NCBI GenBank assembly: GCA_025716855.1
Contig: JAIXMQ010000031.1
Location: forward strand, 124,001-188,000
Source of the DNA: Pilaira anomala
Taxonomy: Eukaryota > Mucoromycota > Mucoromycetes > Mucorales > Mucoraceae
Direction of reading: 5' to 3'
DNA length: 64,000 nt
Part shown: piece by piece, positions 25,348 to 35,384 of the stretch
Layout: each line of letters opens with the position of its first letter
Position numbering within the stretch: position 1 is the first letter of the stretch
The notes under the pieces: model-generated
Told to the model about the DNA's origin: nothing
The model's input: only the letters and a program-made list of their open reading frames with translations
The model's database searches: none
Made by a program: the position numbers and the translations under genes

Positions 25348-26973
25348 TTAAACTTTGATAAAGTTGGGAGAGTTGGAGCAGATGGCGAATAATAAACCAG
25401 CAACTGTACCAGCACAAGGAAGGGTAATAATCCAACTGAGACCACAGAAACTCAACATCTTCCAGTTGACAGCCTTGTAACCATTCGTGTTACAGAGACC
25501 GATAGCTGCAGAAGCACCAGTAATACAAAGTGTGGTTGAAACAGGTACACCAAGCTTAGAACAGGTAAGAACAGTAAGAGCTGCAGCTAATTCAGCACAG
25601 AAACCACGAGAGGGAGTGAAATAAGTAATATTGTTACCCATAGCACGCATAACACGGTAACCCAAGATAGCAAGACCAAAATCAATACCGATACCACCAT
25701 ACACAAGAATCCAAACAGGAATAGCAACATTTTCACCAATAGTGGCAGTAGACCAAACTTCATAAATGGATGAAATAGGACCAACAGCATTAGATACATC
25801 GTTACTACCATGAGCAAAAGAAGCCATACATGCAGTGATAACTTGGAGGAAAGAGAAAAGGTATTCAGCATCATCTTCAAAGATTTCGGCACCAGCATGA
25901 ATTTCAGCAAGGTCTTCATTCTCGAGGTTACGGACGTCTTGGTTAATACCGTTCATGAGACCAGCAACAACCTTTGTCTTGATTCCAGCAAACATGGTTG
26001 CGAATTTACCCTTAGGAGCAGTTTCAACAATTTCCTCTTGACTAGCTTCACCATCAGCACCGAGCTTCTTCATCTTTTCATCAACTTCACCAGGAGTAAG
26101 CATCTCGTTAGGGCTAGTAGAGTGAATGGAACCGTGGTTTTGGGCGTGCTTTTCAGCATCGATTTCATCAATAGTTTTTTGCTTGCCTAACCAAGGGGTA
26201 TAGAACATCTGATACCATTTGAGTGCTTCTCTTCCCTTGACCTTACGAACAACCCAAGGACAGAAGAAGAATTGACAGAAAAGAGCAAAGACAGCAGCGA
26301 TACCAAGAGAGATACCGATAACACCACCCCAACCACCAAGAACTTCAACACCGAGACCAGGAGCTTCAAGCATAATATAGAAAGCTTCAATAGCGATAGT
26401 GAAGAAGAAGTAAACGGGTACTAAACGAATACCCCATTTAAAGGATTCAACGCGACGCAAGACAGCATACTTGGTAATCATATAGATAGCGGCAGCGACT
26501 AAACCAGCAGCGATAGGTGAGATAAACCAAGAACTGATGATTTTAGCAACACCATCCCAACCCCAAGTAATAGAGTCAGCACCGAAACCAGCAATACCAA
26601 CACCAATAATAGCACCAACAATAGAGTGAGTAGAACTGACGGGCCAGCCGAATTTACAAGCAGTCAATACCCAAGCAGCGGAACCGAATAAAGCACACAA
26701 CATTGCCAACATGAGCATTTCAGGTTGTGCCATATAATTATCAACAGAAAGAATACCACCCTTAATTGTACCAGCTGTGTTGGCACCAAGTAAGACAGCA
26801 CCTAAGAACTCAGTGAAACAAGCAATAATACATGCTTGAGCTAAAGTCAATGAATTGGAAGAAACAGAAGTAGCGAAAGAGTTGGCAACATCATTAGCAC
26901 CAATACCAAAGGCATCGGCAAATGCACCGACCATACCGACAGCGAAAATCCAAGTATAATCGTGAATCTCCAT
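25348..26973 (-). CDS. Inorganic phosphate transporter, PiT/Pho89 family
   Basis: Single-exon 541-residue membrane protein. The two family signatures are both present: GANDVANSFATSV near residue 25 and GSNDVSNAVGPISS near 393. They sit in the two inverted halves of the transporter, each with about five to six hydrophobic spans, separated by a charged cytosolic loop (about 255-370, Lys/Glu-rich). Length and layout match Pho89 and Neurospora Pho-4, which carry phosphate into the cell with Na+ (or H+) at the plasma membrane. The start ATG gives a first span right after MEIHDYTW, as in relatives. In fungi such genes are induced by phosphate starvation. A CACGTG motif lies about 720 bp upstream. 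Confidence 0.93.
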   Translation of the reverse strand: MEIHDYTWIFAVGMVGAFADAFGIGANDVANSFATSVSSNSLTLAQACIIACFTEFLGAVLLGANTAGTIKGGILSVDNYMAQPEMLMLAMLCALFGSAAWVLTACKFGWPVSSTHSIVGAIIGVGIAGFGADSITWGWDGVAKIISSWFISPIAAGLVAAAIYMITKYAVLRRVESFKWGIRLVPVYFFFTIAIEAFYIMLEAPGLGVEVLGGWGGVIGISLGIAAVFALFCQFFFCPWVVRKVKGREALKWYQMFYTPWLGKQKTIDEIDAEKHAQNHGSIHSTSPNEMLTPGEVDEKMKKLGADGEASQEEIVETAPKGKFATMFAGIKTKVVAGLMNGINQDVRNLENEDLAEIHAGAEIFEDDAEYLFSFLQVITACMASFAHGSNDVSNAVGPISSIYEVWSTATIGENVAIPVWILVYGGIGIDFGLAILGYRVMRAMGNNITYFTPSRGFCAELAAALTVLTCSKLGVPVSTTLCITGASAAIGLCNTNGYKAVNWKMLSFCGLSWIITLPCAGTVAGLLFAICSNSPNFIKV

Positions 26974-28079
26974 AATATTTTTTTTTTCTATAAAGTTGAA
27001 CTTGTTTAAAGTGTTGTGTAAAATATATATAGAAAAAAAAAAGAAGAAGGGAAATAGAGTTGATTAAAAAAAGGGTAAAGTAGTAATAATAAAGAAGATA
27101 GAAAAAACGAAAAAAAAACTAAAAATTAGGGTTGGTATTTATATGATGGAAGAGGAAATATATTTTTTTCTACAAGTTTATAATGATTATTCTTGATCTA
27201 CTATAGAAATCAGTTGAACTCCGAGCTAATTAAGCCAATCAAACAAATTGGACAGTCCACGATTGCCCAGGTGAGGTCACTCAATAAAAAATCAGTTTGA
27301 AGAATGTATGGAAAACTCGAATTTCTGACTAGATTGTCATACAAAAGCGAAAAATTAGTAAGTGGGACTAATCCACAAGACAAAAAAGAGGCTTTTTGCG
27401 GCGATCATTATTGGAGAGCTTTATCCAATATATTTTCAATTCAAGTACACATTTTTACAAAAAAAAAAAAACATTGAGAAGGTTTTAATACTTTTTTAGA
27501 GCAATCAAATGAAATGTAAAGATTACATATGTACGCTAAAAAAAAAAAAAATTCTTAACTAAAAGTAAACATTTATAAACTATTTTAATACAAAAAATTC
27601 TTCTAGGAAAGGAAAATAAGAAAACACCAGGTAAAAATCTACCTAAATTGTCTTATCCCAGGCGACCTCACTCTCAAGCAAAAACCAGATCCCACGTGTG
27701 GTCTGACAAGGAAACACTTTTTTTTTTTCTGCCCACAAACCATAGCAATGCTCAATGTCAAATCATATACTTTCAAAAAGAATTCTCAGAATACATGCTA
27801 CTTTGATTGGTTGAAAATTTTTCTTACAAAAAAAGTGGAAATCAAGATTAAACATATTTTTTTTTTATTAAAGTAAAAATAATAAATAAATTATATAGTA
27901 AAGGTGATATATATGTAATATGATATATTTTTATAATAGACTAGTCACTCCTCTCTTCCCTCTCTCTCTCTCTCTCAAAAAAAAAAAAAAGAAGCCTATA
28001 CAATCATCCTTAGGTAATAAAAAAAAAGTCTATACAAAGTCTTACCATCATGATCATTTATATAACTTTTTTTTGGCAT
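26974..28079. other. Upstream region of the phosphate permease
   Basis: No gene. It contains moderately GC-richer patches at 27,200-27,430 and 27,640-27,750, a CACGTG E-box, and TGAGGTC in opposite orientations near 27,272 and 27,665. The remainder is A/T runs. Confidence 0.5.
27693..27698. promoter_or_regulatory. CACGTG E-box upstream of the phosphate permease
   Basis: Palindromic hexamer inside CCACGTGTGG. In yeast this is the core bound by the bHLH regulator Pho4 at phosphate genes. Function here is inferred only from the motif and the downstream gene. Confidence 0.3.
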
Positions 28080-28320
28080 CTTTCCCCCCTTCCTAATATC
28101 ATTCCATCACATCATCGCGCCGCAGGCATTATCCTGGTCCGCTAAGTAAGGGTATAAACTCTCAGCCGCAACTACCATTTTACTGGTTGAAGGGCACCCC
28201 TTGATGCCAATGAATGATTTACAACGAGATTCACAAGAAGACCTTAGGTTAGCCCCTTTGACAAGTAACAAACCTCTCTCCGGGAAGAACCAGACCAGCC
28301 AACTCATGAACCTATTTATT
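28080..28320. other. GC-richer island of unknown nature
   Basis: About 240 bp with clearly higher G+C than the surrounding A/T-rich DNA, with sharp edges. The minus strand carries a 66-codon frame (28,107-28,307) containing CESRCKSFIGIKGCPSTSK, with four Cys. I do not recognise it as a structural RNA, and no tRNA-like B box was found. It could be a short gene, a fragment of a dispersed repeat, or an RNA gene. Confidence 0.3.
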
Positions 28321-28441
28321 ATAGAAAAACAAATCTATAGTTGAAAAAAACAAAAAAAAAGATTAGATAGCATTGATATATAATAGTATGTAGTAGTTGA
28401 AACATATATAGAGTATATGATTTTTTTTTCTTTTTTGGTTG

Positions 28442-30004
28442 TTACTTGGCACCAAATAATTTCTCCATTTCTTCCAAAGTTTTTCCTTTTGTTTCCGGGA
28501 TAAAGCAACACCCAATAAAGCAAACACAACAACAGGACCCAAAGAAGAAATAAACACCAGAGACAGTATGTGCAATAAATAAAGGAACACAGTAAGTGAT
28601 CAAGATTGAAAACGCCCAATTCAAACCATAAGTTAAAGCTAATCCTTTAGCTCTTGTTCTCATATTAAAGACTTCAGCAGGGTAAACATAAGAAGCCGTT
28701 CCCCAACTAAATTGGAAGGTAGCAATAAAGATGTAGAGAAATGCAATGATGGTGTTACGAGCATAGGGGTTGGTGATTGTTACTGCAGATGTTTCCACAT
28801 CCACAATAGCATACGCGTGAAACATGGCACCAACAACAAACATACTGATACCCATAACAGAAGCACCGATTAAAAACACAGGTCTACGACCCACTCTATC
28901 AATAAAGTATTGTAACGATATAAATGCAGCTACAAAGGAGAGAATACCTGTACCACCTGTGGCGGCAATTGAAGTAGATGTATCATCCAGGCCTGCATTT
29001 TGAAAAATTTGAGGCGCGTAGTACCAGATAGCAACACTACCAGTAAAAGAGGTTGAAATTGAAATAAAAAAGGAAAGTAAAGTTCGTTTAAGATTCGATC
29101 CTTGAAAGAGTTCAATATAACTTCTCTTCCCTAACGAACGTTCAAACTCAATTTCAGATACAATACTATCATATTCATCAATCACTAAAGGATGTTTAGC
29201 AGACACCTCATGAAGTTCAACCAACACCTGCTTAGCTTCTTCATATCTTCCTTTATCAATTAACCAACGAGGTGAGAATGGTAAACTTATCATAGAAATT
29301 CCAAATAAAACACAAACAATAAGATGAAGAAGCCAGGGACCACGCCAAGCCCAATTAGATGGTACATAACTTGTACCAAACGTAGTAAAATAACCTGCAA
29401 CTTGACCAAAGGTAGCCATTAAAGTAAAAAAACTAATTAATCGACCTCGAATATCTGCTGGAGCAATCTCTGAGTGATACAAGGGGATAGCATTTGTCAT
29501 CAGACCTGAACCAAAGCCACCAATAACTCTTCCTGCTAACAAGATACCAAAATTAACACCAATAATTTGTAACAGAATACCTGTACTAAAGATACCCGCT
29601 GCTGCCATAATAGAATACTTTCTACTAAATCGATCTAAGGATAATTTGATTAATAACAAAAAATTTAATTTTAAAATATAAACAAAAACAAATATTTTAC
29701 CAGTAAAGTAACCAGAAAAGAAAGCACCTAATGCAGCCGTCGTTAAATACAAAGCTAACAATAAACCTTGAAGGTATACAATATTTTCTTCTGTAAAAAA
29801 GTTTTCCGTAAAGACAGGCATGGCTAAAATACCAGAGATTGCGCCTGTATCAAATCCACAAATAAATCCACCAACTGCAGCTACCATGGAAGATAAATAA
29901 ACTGCTTTACGAAATTTGGGTGGCTGTGTAATAGAATAAGCCGATTCTTGATCTATTCCACCATACTTTCTCAAGTCTCCATCCAATTGTTGTTTAACGC
30001 TCAT
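28442..30004 (-). CDS. MFS sugar transporter (hexose-transporter family)
   Basis: Predicted 498 residues, two exons: complement(28442-29634, 29701-30004). Twelve hydrophobic spans and sugar-porter motifs: GFDTGAISG in span 1, DRFSRKYS and DRVGRRPVFLIG in the two equivalent loops, GRVIGGFGSGLMTN, YHSEIAPADIRGRLIS, and PETKGKTLEEMEKLF at the C-terminus. This is the fungal proton-coupled or facilitative hexose transporter layout at the plasma membrane; the substrate is not readable. The 66-nt intron is a multiple of three without a stop, so unspliced RNA would add 22 hydrophobic residues next to the loop after span 2. The splice is supported by restoration of the DRFSRK motif and GT-AG ends. Confidence 0.92.
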   Translation of the reverse strand: MSVKQQLDGDLRKYGGIDQESAYSITQPPKFRKAVYLSSMVAAVGGFICGFDTGAISGILAMPVFTENFFTEENIVYLQGLLLALYLTTAALGAFFSGYFTGKIFVFVYILKLNFLLLIKLSLDRFSRKYSIMAAAGIFSTGILLQIIGVNFGILLAGRVIGGFGSGLMTNAIPLYHSEIAPADIRGRLISFFTLMATFGQVAGYFTTFGTSYVPSNWAWRGPWLLHLIVCVLFGISMISLPFSPRWLIDKGRYEEAKQVLVELHEVSAKHPLVIDEYDSIVSEIEFERSLGKRSYIELFQGSNLKRTLLSFFISISTSFTGSVAIWYYAPQIFQNAGLDDTSTSIAATGGTGILSFVAAFISLQYFIDRVGRRPVFLIGASVMGISMFVVGAMFHAYAIVDVETSAVTITNPYARNTIIAFLYIFIATFQFSWGTASYVYPAEVFNMRTRAKGLALTYGLNWAFSILITYCVPLFIAHTVSGVYFFFGSCCCVCFIGCCFIPETKGKTLEEMEKLFGAK

Positions 30005-30743
30005 ATAATAACTTGTATATATATATAAAAAAAATAAAGAAAAAGAGAGAAGAAAAAAACAATTTAAAATGTCTTACATTTTTAATATCAATTTAAATTT
30101 TTTTGAGATTGAGTCTAAACATGATTATATAAAAGATCTATTCTTTACCATTGGACACTCGCAATATATGTGTAATCCATGAATATATATATATTTTTTT
30201 ACAATTGTGTTATTGTATGTGTACATCCTTTGATTTAATAATAAAGAAATATAAGGTTTTTTCTTTAAAAGTATGTACACTAAACAAAGAAATACAAAGT
30301 TTGTATTAATTCTCAATTAATTTGTTTTACTTTATACAACCCTTCTTCTGGCAAGTAGCTTGTATGATTTTACTTTTATCTTTATAATATTGTAATCTTC
30401 CATCTTGTCCCGAAATTGTGTAACCAGTTATTAGTAAATTTTTAAAAAAAAAAACCTCCAAAGATCTATAATCACTTGTCTTAGACTTGTTGGGATCATT
30501 TGATAAAAAAAAAAAACCTAAAATCTGTCATTATAAAACTTTACATGATACACTTGTGAGAAAACAAAGTTATCAAAATATATTGTTTTCGTTTTAAAAA
30601 GAGAAATATCCGCAATGTTATTACCAAAAAAAAATATCAACAATGTGCAGATCGCCTATTTAAAATACCCAGCGGTATTCTTAAAACGCTTAAAATTTTT
30701 TTTTGCGTGTATCACTTGACAATATATATATATTTGAAACTAA
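30005..30743. other. Divergent intergenic region
   Basis: Between the starts of the sugar transporter and the Borealin-like gene. AT-rich with TA repeats near the kinetochore gene start. No gene seen. Confidence 0.5.
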
Positions 30744-31396
30744 ATGACAGAGTCTGTTAAATCCAATGACAAAAAGAAAATAAATAAAGATGTAGAAGAA
30801 GCTCTAAAGATACTAGAAGAAGAGAGTAACTAGCAAATAAATAAAAAATAAATAAGAGGCCGGCATGAGCTTACAGATTACTATTATTCCTTTTTTTTTT
30901 TTACAAAAAAAAAGAGAACAAGAGAATTGAGGATATACGTCAGCGTACTGCATTCATGTGTGCTTCATTACGTGCTCATGGAAAGACACAACTAAGCAAA
31001 TTACTAAAATCAGTAAAAGAACTCACTGTCCAAGAATTCTGTGAGACCTATGGAGCTAATACCGAATATTTTGTACAAGAGAGTCGAAAGAGACTTGCTT
31101 CACAACCAATAAATACAGCTCCAAAACGACATAAAACAAATGAAAAGGTAATTCACAAGTGGTCCAAAAGAAAAATCAAATCACTCACACTCTCTTTTTT
31201 CTTTAAAAAAAAATCTACTAAGGTCGTTCTTGAATTAGATCTTGATTCAACCGTTGGAAAATTTAAGTTTAACCTTCCTGCCGGTGAGACTCTATCAAAT
31301 CTCGACAATAGTCAACGTGATCGGATCCTTGATCAAATAAAGGATCTGCAGGATCAACTAGACAATCTAAAGAAATCCTTGTTACACACTAAATAA
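30744..31396 (+). CDS. Borealin/Nbl1-like chromosomal passenger protein
   Basis: Predicted 162 residues, three exons: 30744-30825, 30915-31147, 31223-31396. An acidic/basic helical N-terminus (VEEALKILEEEKNKRIEDI) leads into RTAFMCASLRAHGKTQLSKL and then VKELTVQEFCETYGAN. The spacing and wording recall the Nbl1/Borealin N-terminal domain, the helix that bundles with Survivin and INCENP in the chromosomal passenger complex. The C-terminal exon has a short beta-rich stretch (VVLELDLDSTVGKFKFNLP) and a final coiled coil. The second intron (75 nt) is stop-free and a multiple of three. The acceptor before exon 3 (CTACTAAG) lacks a long pyrimidine tract. Size fits Nbl1-type proteins. The assignment rests on recognition of a short domain. 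Confidence 0.55.
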
Positions 31397-32300
31397 CTTT
31401 TTTGCTCGTTAAAAAAATTATAGGACCGGATAATATGTATTTTTACGCTTGAATGTATACTTGTTAAAATAAATCTATCGATATTTATGACTTACGATCT
31501 TTTGTCAAAAAATGAGTTTGCGTTAAAAGCAAGTCTTGGACCTATTGTAGGAGATATGTCGCATGAGTCTAATTAGTTACTAAGCAATACGACCTTCAAA
31601 TCTATCATCAGGACGGTTTGATAACTATTGCTTACTCGAGGAAACTATCTTTTTGAGTACGAAATTTCTTTTAATGTTGTTTTGCTTGGCAAGAAAAAAA
31701 GAATGAAAATTATTGAGCTCTAGCAAATAAGCGTACTTGATTCCATCACGTTTAAGATATTGTTGATAAAAGGTAGTTATTAAAAAGAAGTATTTGTTAG
31801 AGTCAACTCGGTATTTTATCAAATCTAGCTTAGATACTATATTCGCTTCTATCGAAACTATATTAGTTATAAAAATATATGATTTAAATGCTCAGTGGAA
31901 ATTGCAGACTTGGCTGTTAGGTATTGTATTACTTTTCGGATTCTCAATATGTTTAATTATGCCTGCTTAAAAAAACTTACGAAGGTAAATAAATAAAAAG
32001 AATCGACGCTAGCTAGCTGCCGATATCTCACCAGTAGGATAGAGTACAGATAACTATACACATAAAAGATCAAGGAATAAAAACAATAGCTAGAGCTAGG
32101 AGGATATTTATATTTTTTATTTAAGAAAAAAAAAGTTTTTTTTCTGTTGAGATAGATTAATTATACAATCTGTTTGAGTCCTGTCAAACTGATTGTCATT
32201 AATAAATTGCTTTTATGTCTTTATCAAACAATAGAATACAATAAATAATGCATGAATTATTAATAAAAAGTCTCAACTTTTATCTAGATAGACTTATAAC

Positions 32301-32525
32301 TTAGTTAGCTGCCATGTTTTCTTTATGTTCATTGACTTTGGAAGAAGAATCACACAAATGATGAGCTTCATCTTCAGTATAAGCTAAAAGAAAAAAAGTA
32401 ATAAGGATTGCGCCATTCTTCGTAACTACTCTGGCGGAAACGATTTGTTTTGGATTAAGCCTTTTACATTCGACGACGTAAACTGAGTAGCCCTTTCGAA
32501 TGATAGTTGTCACAGCTGGCTGCAA
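32301..32525 (-). CDS. Small hypothetical frame, possibly a gene fragment
   Basis: A 74-codon frame with protein-like composition (GYSVYVVECKRLNPKQIVSA, AYTEDEAHHLCDSSSK) that opens without an ATG; the first codon is TTG. A pyrimidine-rich CTTTTAG just before AYTED could be a splice acceptor. It resembles the end of a larger gene whose 5' part is lost or has diverged. Family not recognised. Confidence 0.25.
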   Translation of the reverse strand: MQPAVTTIIRKGYSVYVVECKRLNPKQIVSARVVTKNGAILITFFLLAYTEDEAHHLCDSSSKVNEHKENMAAN

Positions 32526-33123
32526 CTATTTTTGCACATTCTATAATTATTTTTTCATCCTTACTAGCTTGATATAACTATGTTTCGTCTTGAAATTAAA
32601 AAACAAAGAGAAAGAAAGTATAAAAAAAAAAGTGATTGAATAAAATAAAATTAATCTACTTGTTTACGACTTGCCAGGAAAAAATAAAGAGGCCAATAAC
32701 GCAAATCATATGCATATACGATACAATATGATTCTTTATTTTTTTTAATGTCAGGAAATTCGAGAAAACTTACATATAATGGTTAGTAAAATTGAAAAAA
32801 AAGCTAGAAGAGCTAAAAAAAAAAGAATTCTCCATTACAGCTTGCAAAATTTTGAGCGAGTGATGTATATATCAATCCATTAAAGCCTCATAAAACTATT
32901 CTTGATGAATAGAATTTTGGGTTTTGTAGTCAATAATTTTGTGAAGGAGAACCTGCTTAACTTTTTCTGAACTTTTATCAATTTAGGTTTAGCTACCACA
33001 TATTAACATACCCTACTTGGGGGGGGGGAAGAGGAGGTTTAGTTACCACATAGCCTTTTTTCAATTTTATTAACAATCGGTGAAATAATTAAAGGTAATT
33101 TTCAATCTTTCACTTTCTCCTTC

Positions 33124-33230
33124 CAACATCAGAACGGGCTGAAAGATGTTTTTTAGAAAAAACTTGCTCAAATCTCAATGTGAGAACGAGTTGAAAGATG
33201 TTTTTTTTTTATTTTGGAAAAACCTTTCTT
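33124..33230. repeat. Diverged tandem pair, about 53 bp unit
   Basis: Two adjacent copies share GAGAACG/CAGAACG, TTGAAAGATGTTTTTT and an AAAAAC stretch. A third weaker match (GGCTGAAAGTTGTTT) lies at about 33,260. No coding potential. Confidence 0.4.
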
Positions 33231-35384
33231 GAAAAGGTTATAATACCCGAAAGCAACAAGGCTGAAAGTTGTTTAAGTTGAAATCGTGGATACTTTTAAC
33301 CGCAAGCTTTTAGTTATTTTCTTATTCTTTTTCTTTTTTTTTTGTAGGACCTTATCCCTTCCGTCCTTTACGGAACTTCTAGGGGAAAAAAATATTAAAA
33401 ATACTCGCCATAAATTCTACCTGACTTTTGTTATTATCTTTATTTCTTTTCTAATACATTTTACTTCTTCTGATGACAACTACTATACTTCACAATTCTT
33501 TCCAAGCCCCTACAAGGCTTTCGCTCTCATAACCTTTGCTCTTCCCTGACAATTAGCTCTGTAAAATGTATATCGCTCTTTAACAACAATAACAATAAAA
33601 ACACTCCTGATCAGTTATCGCTGGCCTCTCCAAAATGCATTCAGTGTAAGTATAACTAGTTTATTTTTAAAAAGATAATTAATCTAATCTTTTGTGTATT
33701 TGTATTTATATCTCTTTTTCTTGGTATTTTCAATTAAACGTAAGTTGATTTTTTATTCAAACTATTTTTGTTTCAAACTTTTACTAATTTCCAATTTTTT
33801 TATTCTGTATATCTATTTTTTTTTTCTTTGAACGGAATTTTCCATTAATTTCTAATAAAAGTGCAGTTAAACACATTTAATTCCTAAACTTTTCTCGAAT
33901 GTACTGGCAAATACAATGTAAGGATCAGTTGAGGTTTTTAATTGCTGATTAGATAAGTTTTACAACTAGCATGTTGCTGTAAAAAAAAAAAGTACGTATA
34001 TTTGTTATAATTTCTTCTATCCTGCCATCAGAGTAAAAGCAATTTTTGCTTAATACACTGAATAGAGTTTATTAAATATTACTTACAAAATTTCTAGATA
34101 TACAAAGGTACCTATTAATCGTAAAAAAAACAAGCAACTACACCATTGGTGGAAGTGGCCTTTGAAAATGCAAAGCATAGTTAACATGGGTCTCTTAGAT
34201 CAATTGCAACTTCTTTTAATAATTTCAACTTTAGTTAAACAATTGTAGTATATACACTTGTTTAAACATCTGAAGGCTTTATTTTTACAAACTCCCTTCC
34301 TACACTCTCGGCTCCACCCACATCTTTGAAAATTAATTAAACGGTTCATACTCTCTCATCTTTCAAGTTTAATTTTTTGCTTTGTAAGGTTAATAAATGT
34401 TTTCATCTTACAAGCAGTACTTAATTTTGCTTCTGTATTTTAAGCTAATGAGCAATGGTCAGACATGATCAGTGCAACATATTTTTTTAGTACGACATTC
34501 TTTTCCAAAAAAATAAGATAATAGCTTTTGGTACGACATCTTTTTTTTTTGGGGAGGGGGGGGGGGGCAAAGATATATCTTTAATAGCTAAAAGTACTAC
34601 TTAAAATAATGAGAGCACTGACATACACATAACGTAAGTGATACATTTTTTTAAAGTATTTACAATACATTAGAACCTGAAATGTTTCCTCAAAGATTTG
34701 TGTACGTGCTTTGACGAAGCATATATTTTGTATCTTTATTTGTTTACCTATAAAAAAAAGTAGGTTTGGTCGTATCGTTATAAACATTTTTTTCTATAAC
34801 TATTATTTAAATTATGGGCTCCAGTTCTATATATATAAAAATAAAAACGTGTAATAATAATGACACATATAGGGACAACATATGTCATAAAAAAAAAAGC
34901 ATGTTACTATAAAAAAAGAATCTTTACAAAGAATGACGAGAGTAACTGATAATAATAACAATAACCACTTTAGGTTAAACAAAGAATTGTTACACTCAAT
35001 ATCGATAAAATATATTCGATAAACTTGAGAGAGAGAAAGAGAGAAAAAGGAGGGGGGAGAAAGGGCATTATTTGACATACTTTAGAATTTCGTCTCCTTG
35101 AGAAAGAAAGGCTTCATTTCGAGGGAAAAAAGCTCCACTTTCAAGCAGTAACATACTTTCACATTTTTTGTATAATACAAAAAAAAAGGAGTAATAAAAA
35201 ACAGAGATCTCCTCCGTATTATTAAATCGGCCCTATATATATGTGTATAGTTTAGGATATTATATTGCATCTCTCTTTTTTTCCCTTTTATTATTAACTA
35301 TAAAAAAAGTACTTGTATATATCCAACGATAAAAAAAAAGATATCTATACATATTGGAATTAAAAAAATATATTATTATATAAG

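Larger units (their letters stand above)
31397..35384. other. Gene-poor region
   Basis: 4 kb without a strongly supported gene. It holds one 74-codon frame at 32,301-32,525, two short direct repeats (AGGTTTAG[C/T]TACCACATA near 32,985 and 33,035), a diverged tandem pair at about 33,124-33,230, G runs near 33,017 and 34,551, and a GA-rich tract near 35,025-35,060 in front of the Sec2-like gene. Confidence 0.5.
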
